Of a stretch of DNA of 64,000 bases, positions 46,623-64,000 are shown one piece after another. The number at the start of each line of letters is the position of its first letter. Position 1 is the stretch's first letter. Source of the stretch: Mrakia gelida (lineage: Eukaryota > Basidiomycota > Tremellomycetes > Cystofilobasidiales > Mrakiaceae). Location: positions 1,178,001 to 1,242,000 of the forward strand of contig BRON01000004.1 of NCBI GenBank assembly GCA_024345305.1. Direction: 5' to 3'. Below the pieces are notes generated by a model. The model was given only the letters and a program-made list of their open reading frames with translations, did not search any database and was not told the origin of the DNA. Both the position numbers and the translations under genes were made by a program.

Positions 46623-47557
46623 AGGAAGAACGAGGGGAGGGACGAGGAAGGTTAGCTAGAGAACATGGAACATCGTCCATACACTTACCTTTTTAGATTC
46701 TCCCAGATATCATAACGAGTACATACGAAGAGGAAGGATTGTCGTCCGTAAGCTGAGCTCCTTCGTGTTTCGATGCGCGTCTGTCGTCTTCGGATGGCTG
46801 AGAAGTGGTGAGGAGGAGGGTCGCGGTCCGAGAGGAGAATTGATGGTGTGTCTAGTAGAGGGGTAGTGGGATAATGGTGGCGGGGTGTAGGGCTGAGGAT
46901 GAGAAGGGAAGAGGGCTGGTGAGTTGTGGGACGCGACTGTAGTTTCGATAGTGCAGGGTGAAGGGACGAGCAGCCGAAGCTGACCTCCTCCTCTTCTCTG
47001 TCAGCAGATATCACAGAAGCCACCTTCGTTCTTTCCTCTCCCACCCTCTTCAACCTTCGTCGTCTTCCTCTCCTCATCCTCCTCCAGCACGACGACGACG
47101 ACGGGTGTCTCGCTCTGAAGGACGAGTCGACTGTCGAACCGATGGTCGTGCTCCTCCTCTCGAAGGAAAGCGACAACGGTGCTGTGTTTGGAGAAGGAGG
47201 ATGCTGTTGGTCTCCGTCTTGGAGATGAAGAGCAAGATTGGAGGTGCTGGAGGTGTCTGAGGAGGGAGGGGGTCGAGACTGAAGGGGAGGAGGCAAGGGG
47301 GCGGGAGGTCGCAGCGTCGAGTCGAAGCTCCTGTTGCTGGCGTCGTGAGGGGAACGAAACGGAGGGAAGGCAAGGACCGCGATGTGGTAGGGAAGCCAAT
47401 GATGATCTGTCGAGGAAGGAAGCTGGTAGAGAAGAAGGTGGAGGTTCAGGATCCGTGAGTTGACCTCGACTCTCGAGCTCGAAGGAGGAGGCGAGGAGGA
47501 GGCGAAAGCACGAAGGAAGCGCGAACTCACCTTTCACTACCCACCCCTCTCTCCTTC
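46623..47557. other. Ambiguous region with competing open frames
   Basis: Both strands carry coding-like stretches. On the minus strand one frame runs from an acceptor near 47420 to a stop near 47001 and ends with VVAFLREEEHDHRFDSRLVL, EEDEERKTTKVEEGGRGKNE and GFCDIC. On the plus strand a frame ends with REANDDLSRKEAGREEGGGS at a GTGAGT donor near 47457. They cannot both be right over their full length. Transcript data would decide. Confidence 0.3.
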
Positions 47558-48547
47558 ATGACAGGTCGCAACATGCAGGATCCAAGTAGTACATCCGAAG
47601 ACTTCCATCAGGTACGTTTAGTCGCTGAAGGCGGGAGGAGGGGAGGGCGTGAAGCGGAAGGGGAGGGAGGAGGAGGAGGTCGAGCTCGATCAAGGGAGGA
47701 GCGAGGAGAGGTCGAGGGTCGAGGACTTCGCTCCTCGACTGACGAGGGTGCCTTCTCGGTGATGAGCCTCGTTGTATAGACTCCTGAAGCTCCTCGCAAG
47801 CCAGGAGTGGTTGAGGAGAGCGATGGATCGAGCCGGAGGAGGGAGGGACGGCTCAGATGGAGAGGGAAGGAGGCGGAGGGCGAGTCCGCTTCGAGCTCGA
47901 GGCTGTTGGGGGGGAGGGTGCTGGAGCGAGGATGGCTCGAGGAGTCGAAGGAGTGCGAGAAGACCATGTTGGCGGTGGAGAGGAGGAGAGGGATTTCTGA
48001 GCATCCTCGAGCTCAGAGGGCCTTGGTCGTTGGTTGAGTTGAAACGAAGGAGGAGAGGCGAGCTATCCTCGTCTCTTTCCCTCTCAGCCCTCGGCGACGA
48101 GCTTCTCCTCCCTCCTGTCTCGAGATCTTGGAACGAGGACTTTCCATGATTGTCACATCTATCTAGGGCGGCCCTTCTCTCGACTCGTTATTCGCGTCCG
48201 ACCGGTGGAAGGTGGGGAGAGGGAGAAGAGGGAAGGAGGAACACGAAGCGGTTGTTGAGCACGAAGCTGGGAGACAGGTTTGAAGACGTGGGCCAAAACA
48301 TGTCGCTTGTGGTTCCGACTGCTGTCGGGGACGAAGTGGATGGAAGGAGCCGCGGAGAAGGAAGGGGACGAGAAAGCTGGACGCGTCGCGATTCTCAGCG
48401 GCGAAGGACGAGGAGGGCGAAGCGGTCGATGCGGATGATTCGGACAGCATCTACTGGTGTTTTGGTCGAGCTGACCTTCTATTACCGCTCTTTACTTCTT
48501 CATGCTAAGCAGCGCAAGGCAGCGATGCGCATCTCCCCTTCAGGTAA
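47558..48547 (+). CDS. Hypothetical charged protein, spliced model
   Basis: I rebuilt this gene from splice logic; no family is recognised. Exon 1 reads MTGRNMQDPSSTSEDFHQ. An intron (GTACGT donor, GACTGACG branch, TATAG acceptor) leads to TPEAPRKPGVVEESDGSS, ESKECEKTMLAVERRRGI and SEHPRAQRALVV. Further short introns near 48033-48085, 48120-48169 and 48276-48347 keep one frame through ALGDELLLPPGGPSLDSLFA, SDRWKVGRGRRGKEEHEAVV, RKLDASRFSAAKDEEGEAVD and ADDSDSIYW. A last junction gives a stop at 48545-48547. The protein would be near 190 residues, highly charged. The donors at 48033 (GTTGAG) and 48120 (GTCTCG) are weak, and the start may lie further upstream. Confidence 0.4.
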
Positions 48548-48705
48548 ACTCGCGCTCCCTCCCCGTTTCGCCCGCCGTTGAGCGAAGAGCTATTCTGACC
48601 CTCTCTGCATCGCCCTCTTCTTTTTTGCGACTCTAAAAGCTGAGCGCGCGAAGCGTCGCCTGCTCCTCATCCACATCCCTCAACCCTTTCCCTCCTTGAC
48701 CAATC

Positions 48706-51353
48706 ATGGCTACCACCCCATCGACGCCCTCCCCTCCCTCGTCTCCTCCAGACTCCCTCCAGCTTCAACACTACCTCTTCATTCCTCGAACTACCTACGG
48801 GCACACAAGGTCTGTCTCTCCCGATCTGTTTTTCGAGCGCTCTCGTCTCAGACCATCATGAAGCTCGCGTGCGCGTCTCGTCGCTGATCCTCTTCCCTCT
48901 TCCCTTCATCGCCTCTAGACTCACCCTCAACCTCGCTCTCAACCTTCTCGACCTTCACCCTCACCTTCTCGTTACCTTCGTCGCCTACATCGGAAACCTC
49001 AGCAAGATCGACGCCGAAATCGCTCGACACGAGCTCTCGAACGAATCCAAATCTCGTTTCTTCTTGATCGGATTGGGGAAAGGAGATCGAGACGAGAAGC
49101 TGGCTTGGGATGAGGTGATGAGTGCAGAGAAGAGTATCGCTGCCGACTTCTCTGGAGCCTATGGGAAGCTTCTTCTCGTGAGTCTTTCTTCGTCTCGGTC
49201 GCGTCTCCCGTTTCGCATGTCAACGACGAGATCTGACGGATCTCGCCGCTGTTTTCGTCTTCTTTACGTTGCTCAGGGAGTCCCTCTCAGTCCGAACCAT
49301 CAGCCCTTCTCTCCTCCGCCTCAAGTCATCATCGCGGACCTCATGACTCTCCCCTGGGTTCTTCCCGTGAAGGCAGGAGTCGAGACGAAGGTCAACTGGA
49401 CGAAGAGGGTCAAGTTGTTGGCTTTCTGTGCCGTTCCTGTGAGTCTTCGCTTCCCAAATTCGATGCTCGAGCACAACGTCCTGACTTTCACCCTCTCTTA
49501 TGGTTCTCGATCCCCAGGGATCGTTTGCCTTGAGTTCGTAGCCCGCCCGTCCTCGTCGCGTCCGTTTCATCCTTTCGCTCACTCGCTCACCCTCGTTGCT
49601 CCTTTCGTTCTTCAGGCATCATGAACGCCGACTTGGACGAGATTCTTCGCAGGATGGAGTCAGGCGCATCTGAGATGGAAGCATTTCGAGGCTATACCGA
49701 ATCGAGGACTGAGCTCCAGACGACGCCAGGAGTTCCGCCCTACTGTTCGTTGCTTTCGCTTCTCCCGAGCTCTTCTTCGCTCCTCGTCTGACTTCATACA
49801 CCCTCGGTATCACTCTTCCTACAGTTGGATACGAGTATCAAACTCAGCCTCGAATGAGAACGGTGCCCGACGGAATGATCGCAGGAATGAGAATCGTCTC
49901 GTCTGCTTTCCGAACTTCCCTCGACGGCTTCATTCTCCCTTGGACTCTCGAGATGGAACCCGACGTCAAGGATGCTCTCGAGAGCTTGATGAGTAACCAG
50001 GATGGTCAGAAGAGAGAGTACCACGCCGTGAGTTCGCTCGCCTCCTCCCCTCTCGAATTCCGTCGCGTCGAGCCGTCTTCTCTTCATCTCTCGAGTCTCA
50101 CCCTCACCTCCTCTCTGCTTTTCACAGGTCGGACCTCAGTTCAACTCAGCCTTCTGGGAACATCTCGAGGATCCTGTTCGAGGCAGACCTGTCGCCGTTG
50201 AGTTTGGGGGAAAGGACAAGGGACGCGAGGTGATGGCGTTCATGGATCGAGCTCTCGACGAACGAGGTCCTGGATCGGTCTTGCTCATCAGGTGCGTATT
50301 TTCCTCGTCTCGGTAACTTCTCTCCCTCTTGCTCTTCACAGCTCTGACTCCCTTCCCTTCGCTTCAACAGCTTCGGAACGCTCGTCGCCCCGTCCGAAAC
50401 CTCGCAACTCGTCGCTCTCTTCGAAACCCTCAACTCCCTTCCTCCTGATACGGCCTTCAGATACATCCTCGCCTGGGCCACAACCGATCTTCCCGCCGAA
50501 GTTCGAGCTCTCGTCGAGCAGAGCCCTGAGGGACGAGGAATCGTCGCCAAGTGAGTTCCCTCGACTGCCCTCCCGCCTCCCTCTCTCGCTTCTCGCTTCT
50601 CGCTTCTCGCTTTTCTAGAACGACGAGCTAAGCCTTACCAATCTCCTCGGTTTCAGCTGGGTTCCTCAGCAGTCTGTTCTCAGCCATCAAGCGATGGGCT
50701 GGTGCCTCAGTCATTGCGGTTCGAACACGTAAGTCTCTTCTCCCTCTTCTTTTTCTTCCATTGGAAGGCCCCGTTCAACGCTGACTTTACTCCCTTATCT
50801 CGCTCAGAGTCAACGAGTGCATCGTCAACGCAGTTCCCATCATCGCGTGTGAGTTCTCCTCGACTTTTGAGCTTTCGACGCAAATCAAGCTCACCAATCT
50901 CTCCTTCTTCCCTTCGACTCTCACAGGGCCACTCGCAGTAGATCGTGAGCATCAGGTTCTCTTTATACGCGCCGCTCATCTTTGTGTATGAAATCTGCTT
51001 TCACTCGGTCGAAGTGCTGACTGACCCCTCTCCGTCTTCGACCCTTCGACGCGTCCTTAGAACCATTCATCGCCTCCGTCCTCTGCCAAACCTTCAAAGT
51101 CGCCTTCGAGCTCGTCCAAATCAGAACGGGATACAACATCGGACGACTACTCGCTCGAGGAGGAACCGTCGTTGGGACGGACGAGGCAATTCGAGACGAG
51201 CTTCGAACCGTCTTCGAAGCCGCTCAGGGAGAGACTGGTAGGAGGATGAAGGAGAAGATGAGAGCGTTGAGACATCTCGTCAGAGGTAGCTGGCAGGAGG
51301 GAGAGTCGAGGAAGGCGATGGAGAAGTTGGGTAGGATTGGGCAGGAGCAGTGA
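48706..51353 (+). CDS. UDP-glycosyltransferase (GT1 family)
   Basis: GT1 enzymes move a sugar from UDP-sugar to small lipophilic acceptors such as sterols, sphingolipids or xenobiotics. The start is MATTPSTPSPPSSPPDSLQL, then a Rossmann-like N-terminal domain (LTLNLALNLLDLHPHLLVTF; VIIADLMTLPWVLPVKAGVE). The C-terminal donor-binding domain has GSVLLISFGTLVAPSETSQL, FRYILAWATTDLPAEVRALV and the UDP-sugar signature NWVPQQSVLSHQAMGWCLSH followed by CGSNTVNECIVNAVPIIAWP and LAVDQPF. The end is MEKLGRIGQEQ. It has about nine introns. There is no evident signal peptide or C-terminal membrane anchor, so it is probably cytosolic. The acceptor cannot be read from the sequence. Confidence 0.9.
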
Positions 51354-51930
51354 GGACGGTAGTGGAAGACGCGTCGCGATTCAGCTTTGGCTCTCCTTTT
51401 TACCTCTCTTTCTCGTCTAGCGTCTTTGATGAACTTTCACGATCTCCAGAGATTTTCTCTGAGGCTATAACGAGTAAGAAGAGAGTTCATTCCAGGGACG
51501 GGGAATAGCCCATCGTGCAACACCTCGTCCCTTTCTCGGTTTTCCGTTCCGTTTCCTCTTCGGTCGCAGGGATGACCCCTACAGTAGTTTATGTCGCAGG
51601 TTCAACTCCTCGACACGACAGCTTATCTTCCAGATTCTTAGATTTTTGCTGTGCATTGCTCGTTTTTGTTTGGGTTTCGACCGGAAACGTGGAATGCCAG
51701 CTCCTCACTTCGATCTTCCCTCCTTTCGTCCTCCTCTCGCACACTCAATTCCAAAAGAACAAGCTTGTAGTAGTGTACTCTCTACAAAGTCGAAAGGAGA
51801 AAAAAGAAAAGAAAGGAGAGACGAACGAGACGAAGCTACGCTACTTGCTACTCAGACGAAAGATAAACGAGAAAACTACCGACAGAACCAAACCGAACTC
51901 AACCCACCCTTTCTCGTTACGGAACCGGAA
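51354..51930. other. Convergent 3' region
   Basis: 577 bp between the glycosyltransferase stop (+) and the RPB1 stop (-). It includes an A-rich, GA-rich patch near 51790-51830. Open frames here have no start or splice support. Confidence 0.5.
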
Positions 51931-58889
<6,959 letters not shown>

Positions 58890-59390
58890 AGTGAAGGAGG
58901 GGAGGTGGCGGAAGGAGAAGGGGGAGGTGGGTTGGGTTGAGGTAGGTTTGGAAGGGGAAGAAGGGGGAGTTTATCGATTCGGGCTGCCTAGGTCGATGAA
59001 GGGAAGTCTAGTTTCTGTTTTTGAGGTCTTGGTTGTCGTATAAGGATAGGATGCGAACCGGGAAGAAGGAGGAGAGGCGAGGGGGAAGGAAGGAGGGAGG
59101 AGGGAGGGGAAGGGATCGAAGGACCTCTTGCACGAGCCTGAAGGCTTGGTTGTTGTTGGTTGTTTTGGGTGGATCTACCAGTGAAGGCGGCCCTTTTGAC
59201 TGGGAGAGAAGAGGAGGAGGAGGGAGGAGGGAGGGCTTCTTGTCGGTGGAAGCGAACGTGGACGACGAGGGGGAAGAGAGAAGACCTCAGCGCAAGAGAG
59301 CCAAAGCGAGAGGAGGAAGAGCCGACCTGTCTCCCTCCCAACGACCAGCTACTCCCACCTTTCTTCCACTTCTTTTCTCCTCGTACGACC
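58890..59390. promoter_or_regulatory. Divergent promoter region of RPB1 and VPS27
   Basis: About 500 bp between the two start codons. It is strongly purine-rich on the plus strand at 58890-58980 and 59060-59125, with a TTG-rich patch near 59145-59170. No defined factor site was identified. Confidence 0.45.
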
Positions 59391-62300
59391 ATGGCTTCCT
59401 GGATATGGGCCGCATCTCCATTCGATCTACTAGTCGGTAAGTTGAGCAGAGATCTCTCGCTCGCTGGAGAAGCCGGCTCCACCACCTTCCCTCCCTCTCG
59501 CTGACCATCGTCCCTCCCGCTCCTCCTTCCTTCCTCCTCCAGACAAGGCTACCTCTCCGAACCTCCCTATAGGAACTGAGGACATCGCCACCTCTCTCGA
59601 GATTGCCGATCAGATCCGAGCGAAGTCTGTTCTCCCCAAAGCCGCCGTCGCTTCTCTCAAGAGGAAGGTCGGGGACAAGAACCCAAACGTCCAGAAGCTC
59701 TCCTTCGGAGTGAGTCTTGCTTCTTTTCCCTTTCCTCCCTCCAGCTTCTCGATCTCGCACAGACCTAGGTGGACATCCTCTCCATCTCTCCTCGAGAAAA
59801 TCTTGCTCGAAAAGCTCATGAGAAGGGAGTGAGGTCGAGGGGTGTGCTTCCTCCACGTCAGCGCAGCCATCTCGTCAACCGAGAGATGGTCGATGGAACC
59901 ACTCTCGTTGCTCGCCTTTCACAAGCACTCTGGAATATGTTATCTCGCATGAACTAGTACTGATGCTTCTCCTCTCTCTCGTCCCGTTTTCAGCTGATCG
60001 ATTGCTGCATCAAGAACGGAGGAGATCACTTTCTCGTGGAGGTCGCCGCCAGGGACTTCATCGACAACCTCGCTTCCATCCTCAAGCTTCAGGTGAGCTC
60101 GCTTCCCTCTTTTCTCTGACTTCTCGGAGCTCTTCACACCAGTTCCCGGACTGACTCGTTCCTCCCTCGCTGTTCTCGTGCGCTATCCAGTCTACCAACA
60201 CCGAAGTCAAGCGAGTCGGACTCGACCTCTTCCAGCAGTGGGCTCTCGCCTTCCAATCCAAACCGGAGCTCAACTACGTATGCGAGGTTTACAGAGGAAT
60301 GAAGGATGAAGGTACGTTTCCACCCTTCTTTCGTATATTTCAACGTCGCTTCGCTCTCGAGCTCGACGGAGGTCCTTCCCTTTCACGAAGCTGTCGAGCT
60401 CACCTCTTCGCTCTCCTCCGTCCCTCCCCTCAGGCATCAGCTTCCCACCTCCTCCAGCCATCTCCAACGCCGCCGCTCTCCTCTCCACCTCCACCGCTCC
60501 CGCCTGGGTAGACTCGGAAGTCTGCCTTCGATGTCGAACTCCCTTCTCCTTCACCAACAGGAAGCACCACTGTCGAAACTGTGGGAAGGTGTTCGACCAA
60601 GGATGCTCGAGCCATTTGATGCCTCTCCCTCACTTCGGAATCGTCGAGGAGGTTAGGGTCTGTGATGGATGCTGGGGGAAGAGTAAGACGGGTGGGTTGG
60701 CTAAGCAGTGAGTTCATCATCTCTGTCGTTCGTGCGATTCGAGCGAGAGTCGAACGAGGTCGAAGCTCACCACCTCCCTCCCTCCCTTCCTTCCTTCTTT
60801 CTTTCGTTCTTCCTCTTCTTCAGAGCCTCGATCCTCCACGCTCAAAAACAAGCAGCAGCAGGTCCCGCTCCAGCCATCCCTCGGAAATCCCACCACCCAG
60901 ACTCCGACCTCGCTCGAGCCATCGCCCTCTCCCTCGCCGAATCCCAAGCTTCCTCGGGAACCAACCGACCTGGCTTTGTCCCTACCGTCAGCGAACCTCC
61001 CATCCGAGGAGGAAGGAAGGAGGAAGGGAACGACGGAGAGGAGGATGAGGATCTGAGGGCGGCGATCGAGGCGAGTCTGAAGGAGATGAGGGACGCGCCG
61101 AGTGCGCCTGTGGGAGGAGAGGAGCCTGAAGGGGATTCGAGGAGACCTGTTCGTCACCCTTTCCTTCTTCCCCGTCGCTTCGTGACTTCCGATGGCCTCG
61201 CATGAATTGTAGAAGCTGACCTTCGTCTTGTTCGTTCCTCGTCCGCCCTCAGTACGTCAACCCCGTCGAGCTCACGCCTAGGGAAACGGACGCGATCTTG
61301 ACGTTCTCGCAGACGATCGAGCAGGCTGCTAGGCAGGGAGAACCGGATCTTCGGAGGTACCCCCACGCTCACGAGCTGTATGGGAATGCGAGTGGGCTGA
61401 GAGGGAAGCTGGGAGAAGGGTTGAACGAGGCTGGAAGGAAGGAATGTGAGTCTGCCGTGCTTTCCTCGTTTCCTTCTTCGAACTCGATCTCGCCCTCATT
61501 CTCCTTTCTCGAACGCAAGCTGACGTGAACTTTTTACTTTCACCAACCCTTTCCCCACTCTAGACGCCCTCAACGAGATGCAAGGGAAGCTCTCCTCGGC
61601 CGTCAAGCTCTACGATCAACTCCTCAGCGAACAGCACGCCCACTCGGAGCGTCAACGTCAGCAGTACGAGCAGCAACGGTACCAGCAACAGCAGAGCTAC
61701 GGAGGATACGCTCCTTCCGGTCAACCTCCAGCTCAGTATGGTCAACAGCAACCTTACCAAGGCTACGGAGCTCAGCCTTCGAACGGCGGAGGATGGGAGA
61801 ACGGCGCGTCGTCGTCGCAGCAGCAGCAGCCTTGGGTGGGAGGCTACCCTCAGCAGCAACCTCCATACGGTCAGCAGAACCCATGGGGATCACCACAACA
61901 CACTCCCACTCCTCAGCAGCAGCAGTACCACCAGCCTCCTCCTCCTCAGCACTCCTCCTCCCCTTACCCTCCACAACAACCTCAGCCCTCCTCCGTCTAC
62001 CCTTCCCTCCCTTCTTCAGCTCCCCATTCGAATGAGCCACCATCGCAAGCCTACCCAACGAACCCTCAAGCTCAGCCCTGGGCTCCTCAACCCGATCCGA
62101 ACGCTCAGGCGTGGGCTCCTCCTCCCCAACAACAGCAGCAGCAGTACCCCGAGCAGCCTCCTCAGTACGTTTGGGATCCCAATCAGAACTCATGGGTCAT
62201 CGTCGCTCCCTCTTCGTCGTCGAATCAACCTCAGCAACACCCTCCCCTCGAGCGATCGACGTCGTTGGCCTCGTCGAGCGGAATCGCCAGCGCTCCTCCT

Positions 62301-62810
62301 CCACCCGGTCCCGAAGACCAGCAACCTCGCTCTCCAGTCGTCCAACAACAGCACCAGCTGCAATCCTTCCCACCAGCAGCCTCGGACCCCTACCCCTCAG
62401 ATCCCTCCTCCACATCATCTCCTATCCCCTCCCTCAATCCAAACGCGTCGCCTTGGACGCCGTCCACTGCAACTCCCACCTCAGCACCAGCATCCAACTA
62501 CCCTCCTTCCTCACCTTACGAACAACCACAACCTAACGTCACCTCTCCTCCACCAGCAACTCCTTCTCACCTCCCACAACAACAACAACCGCACGACCCT
62601 TACGCCCAACAACCCTCCTACCAACCGACTCAAACCAACCCTTCCTACCAATACAAACCCCCACCCCAACAACAGCAGTACCCAGCAGCAGCGGCGACGG
62701 CGTTCCCATCGGTCCCGAACCACGGACTGTTCCCGGAGGTGCCCAACGTTCCCTTCGTCGAGACGCAGAGGAAGGAGGCGGTCGTGGTGGAGGATTTGAT
62801 CGCTTTGTGA
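59391..62810 (+). CDS. VPS27: VPS27/HRS, ESCRT-0 subunit
   Basis: Vps27 recognises ubiquitinated cargo on endosomes and starts multivesicular-body sorting. Domains in order are as follows. [23 protein letters not shown] to [24 protein letters not shown] zinc finger binding PI3[21 protein letters not shown] to RVCDGCW, with the RKHHCRNCG core. Two ubiquitin-interacting motifs: [13 protein letters not shown] and [20 protein letters not shown] motif just after the second UIM could bind ESCRT-I Vps23. Then a helical GAT-like segment ([20 protein letters not shown] to [15 protein letters not shown]), about 370 residues rich in Gln and Pro, and the terminal VVVEDLIAL, a possible clathrin box. The intron at 59710-59994 (285 nt) is unusually long for this window. 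Total length is near 850 residues. Confidence 0.95.
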
Positions 62811-63946
62811 GGAGGGGAGGGGGTGAAGTTATGTGTTTTCTAGTGATTTTGGGTTGATGAACGGAGTGATGATTTGACGAAGAAGGAGGGAGAGAGGGAA
62901 GGAGAGGGAAGAGAGACGCGACGAGAGCCGTGGATTGAGGTGAGTTGGAACTGAGTTGAGTGGTCGAGCGAGTTCGCAGGCAAGGGGGAGGGGGAAAGAA
63001 ACTCGTCTGGCGCGAGAGGAGCGCTGAGATAAGGGGTGAGCATAGAGGTGATTGGATCTCAAACGCCTATCGAGCCTCGAACGAGGCAGGGAAGGCAAAA
63101 AGACGGGAGCAGAGCGAGCGGGAACGACGAAGCACGCGCATACACCCACCTCGTTCGTCGACGGATGCACTGCGGGTCTTCTCAGCTCGGTGGGAGTTGA
63201 TTTGGACTTTCATTTACTCAAATCTCCAATTTTTCGACGAAGATCAGTCCTACGGGTCGAGGGAGGGAGGGAAAGAAGAAGCGCCCTCTCGCTCTCTCTC
63301 GAGTCGGAGGTTTCGGATCCGTTCAAAGGGTGGCGCTCAGAAGCAGCCTGATCATCTCGTATGCCTCCTTCGGTCTCTAGGAGTAGACCTTTTGAGCTCA
63401 TCTTCCCCTTTTCTCTACATCCAGGCCTAGACTCGAAAGCCCCGAGGAGGATTTTCCACAAAGAGGCCGTCGAAATCGCCAAGGGTGGGGCGTCTCAAGT
63501 TGGATCTCGTACCAAGCCCTTCCCCTCGTGCTCACTCTCCTTCCCTTTGCCCTCTCCTTCCTTCCGTGGATCCCTTAGCAGTCCTCAAGCCGGAATATAC
63601 GGCAGAGAACCATCTCCAGAGAAATTCGGGGGACCCAAGGAAGGAAGGACGAGCTGGGTCGGGTCCAGGAACACGAGAGAGAGGGACGCGCCCGAAATCA
63701 ACCTCCTCCTTCCGACCCGCTTGTTGAGATCGGGTTTGGAGCTCGATCAGGGCGTCTAGACTGAGGGCGGGTTGCGCGCGATACCACCCAACGAACGTTC
63801 TCAACTCTCTAGATTCATCGAAACGTGCTCCTGCCTGGCTCGTAGAAAAACCCGACCGAAACCCCTTCGACCTTCTTCCTTCTCTCAACCACATCGACTA
63901 AAGTCCCCTTCCCTTCCCTTCCTTCTTTTCTTCTTCTACCTTCAAG
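62811..63946. other. Intergenic region, possible unassigned exon
   Basis: This holds the 3' UTR of VPS27 and the promoter of the gene starting at 63947. After a pyrimidine run ending CATCCAG at 63425, one plus-strand frame reads KAPRRIFHKEAVEIAKGGAS and later IYGREPSPEKFGGPKEGRTS, with a stop near 63759. This could be an exon of an unresolved small gene, but no start codon or donor could be assigned. Confidence 0.3.
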
Positions 63947-64000
63947 ATGTCTCTTTGGAACAGCTTTACCGCATTGGAGAGGAGGAACATGGCGATCTGT
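63947..64000 (+). CDS. Start of an unidentified gene, cut by the window end
   Basis: After a long CT-rich leader (63905-63942), typical of promoters here, an ATG at 63947 opens a frame reading MSLWNSFTALERRNMAIC to the window edge. Eighteen residues are too few to name a family, and an intron could already lie within them. The CT-rich leader directly before an ATG resembles other real starts in the window, such as those at 38425, 41610 and 59391. Confidence 0.4.
   Translation, partial: MSLWNSFTALERRNMAIC

Noticed and set aside
48276..48290. An in-frame TGA in the rebuilt gene at 47558-48547, considered as a selenocysteine codon.
   Set aside because: A normal intron with GTTTGA donor and AAG acceptor removes it without a frame change, and there is no selenoprotein family match.

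Overview
The window looks like nuclear DNA of a basidiomycete, probably a yeast-like one. The genes are broken by many short spliceosomal introns, usually 60-100 nt, with GT(G/A)AG-type donors, a CTGAC or CTAAC branch element 20-45 nt before the acceptor, and a pyrimidine-rich run into CAG. The genes are densely packed on both strands. There are no operons, insertion sequences, CRISPR arrays, rRNA or tRNA genes that I can support. Placing it among the red or ballistosporous yeasts (Pucciniomycotina) is inference only, from intron density, codon use and the Phe-rich RNA polymerase II tail.

Layout. 1-1609 (-): 3'-truncated acidic, Ser-rich protein of unknown function. 2487-6268 (+): secreted GH92 alpha-mannosidase. 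6408-7972 (-): four-helix membrane protein, MARVEL-like. 9320-11621 (-): prolyl iminopeptidase, divergent from 11809-14011 (+): D-2-hydroxyacid dehydrogenase. 16821-18064 (+): ribosomal protein eL13. 19595-21785 (+): seven-helix receptor-like protein. 22299-23716 (-): mitochondrial-type hotdog thioesterase. 23936-25071 (-): PIG-X/Pbn1. 25778-27971 (+): cytochrome b5-fused front-end desaturase. 28342-30992 (-): F-box/LRR-like protein, divergent from 31131-32231 (+): IMP2-type inner-membrane peptidase. 32504-37935 (-): SPO22/ZIP4 meiotic TPR protein. 38425-40696 (+): mitochondrial branched-chain aminotransferase. 41610-44090 (+): intron-less disordered Ser/Pro-rich protein. 44091-48600: small hypothetical genes of low certainty. 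48706-51353 (+): UDP-glycosyltransferase. 51931-58889 (-): RPB1. 59391-62810 (+): VPS27 (ESCRT-0). 63947-64000 (+): start of an unidentified gene.

The genes are mostly unrelated housekeeping functions: secretion and GPI-anchor synthesis (GH92, PBN1), lipid metabolism (desaturase, thioesterase), mitochondria (IMP2, BAT), meiosis (SPO22), transcription (RPB1) and endosomal sorting (VPS27). I see no biosynthetic cluster, defence island or other co-functional locus.

The most interesting signals concern gene structure. There are micro-exons of 12-24 nt in three unrelated genes, whose reading is fixed by conserved family motifs. One intron appears to use a GC donor. The RPB1 tail has few heptads, and a run of six of them reads F-S-P-A-S-P-S. 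I also rebuilt one hypothetical multi-exon gene from splice logic. Exon coordinates were worked out by eye, so CDS spans run from start codon to stop codon and include introns.
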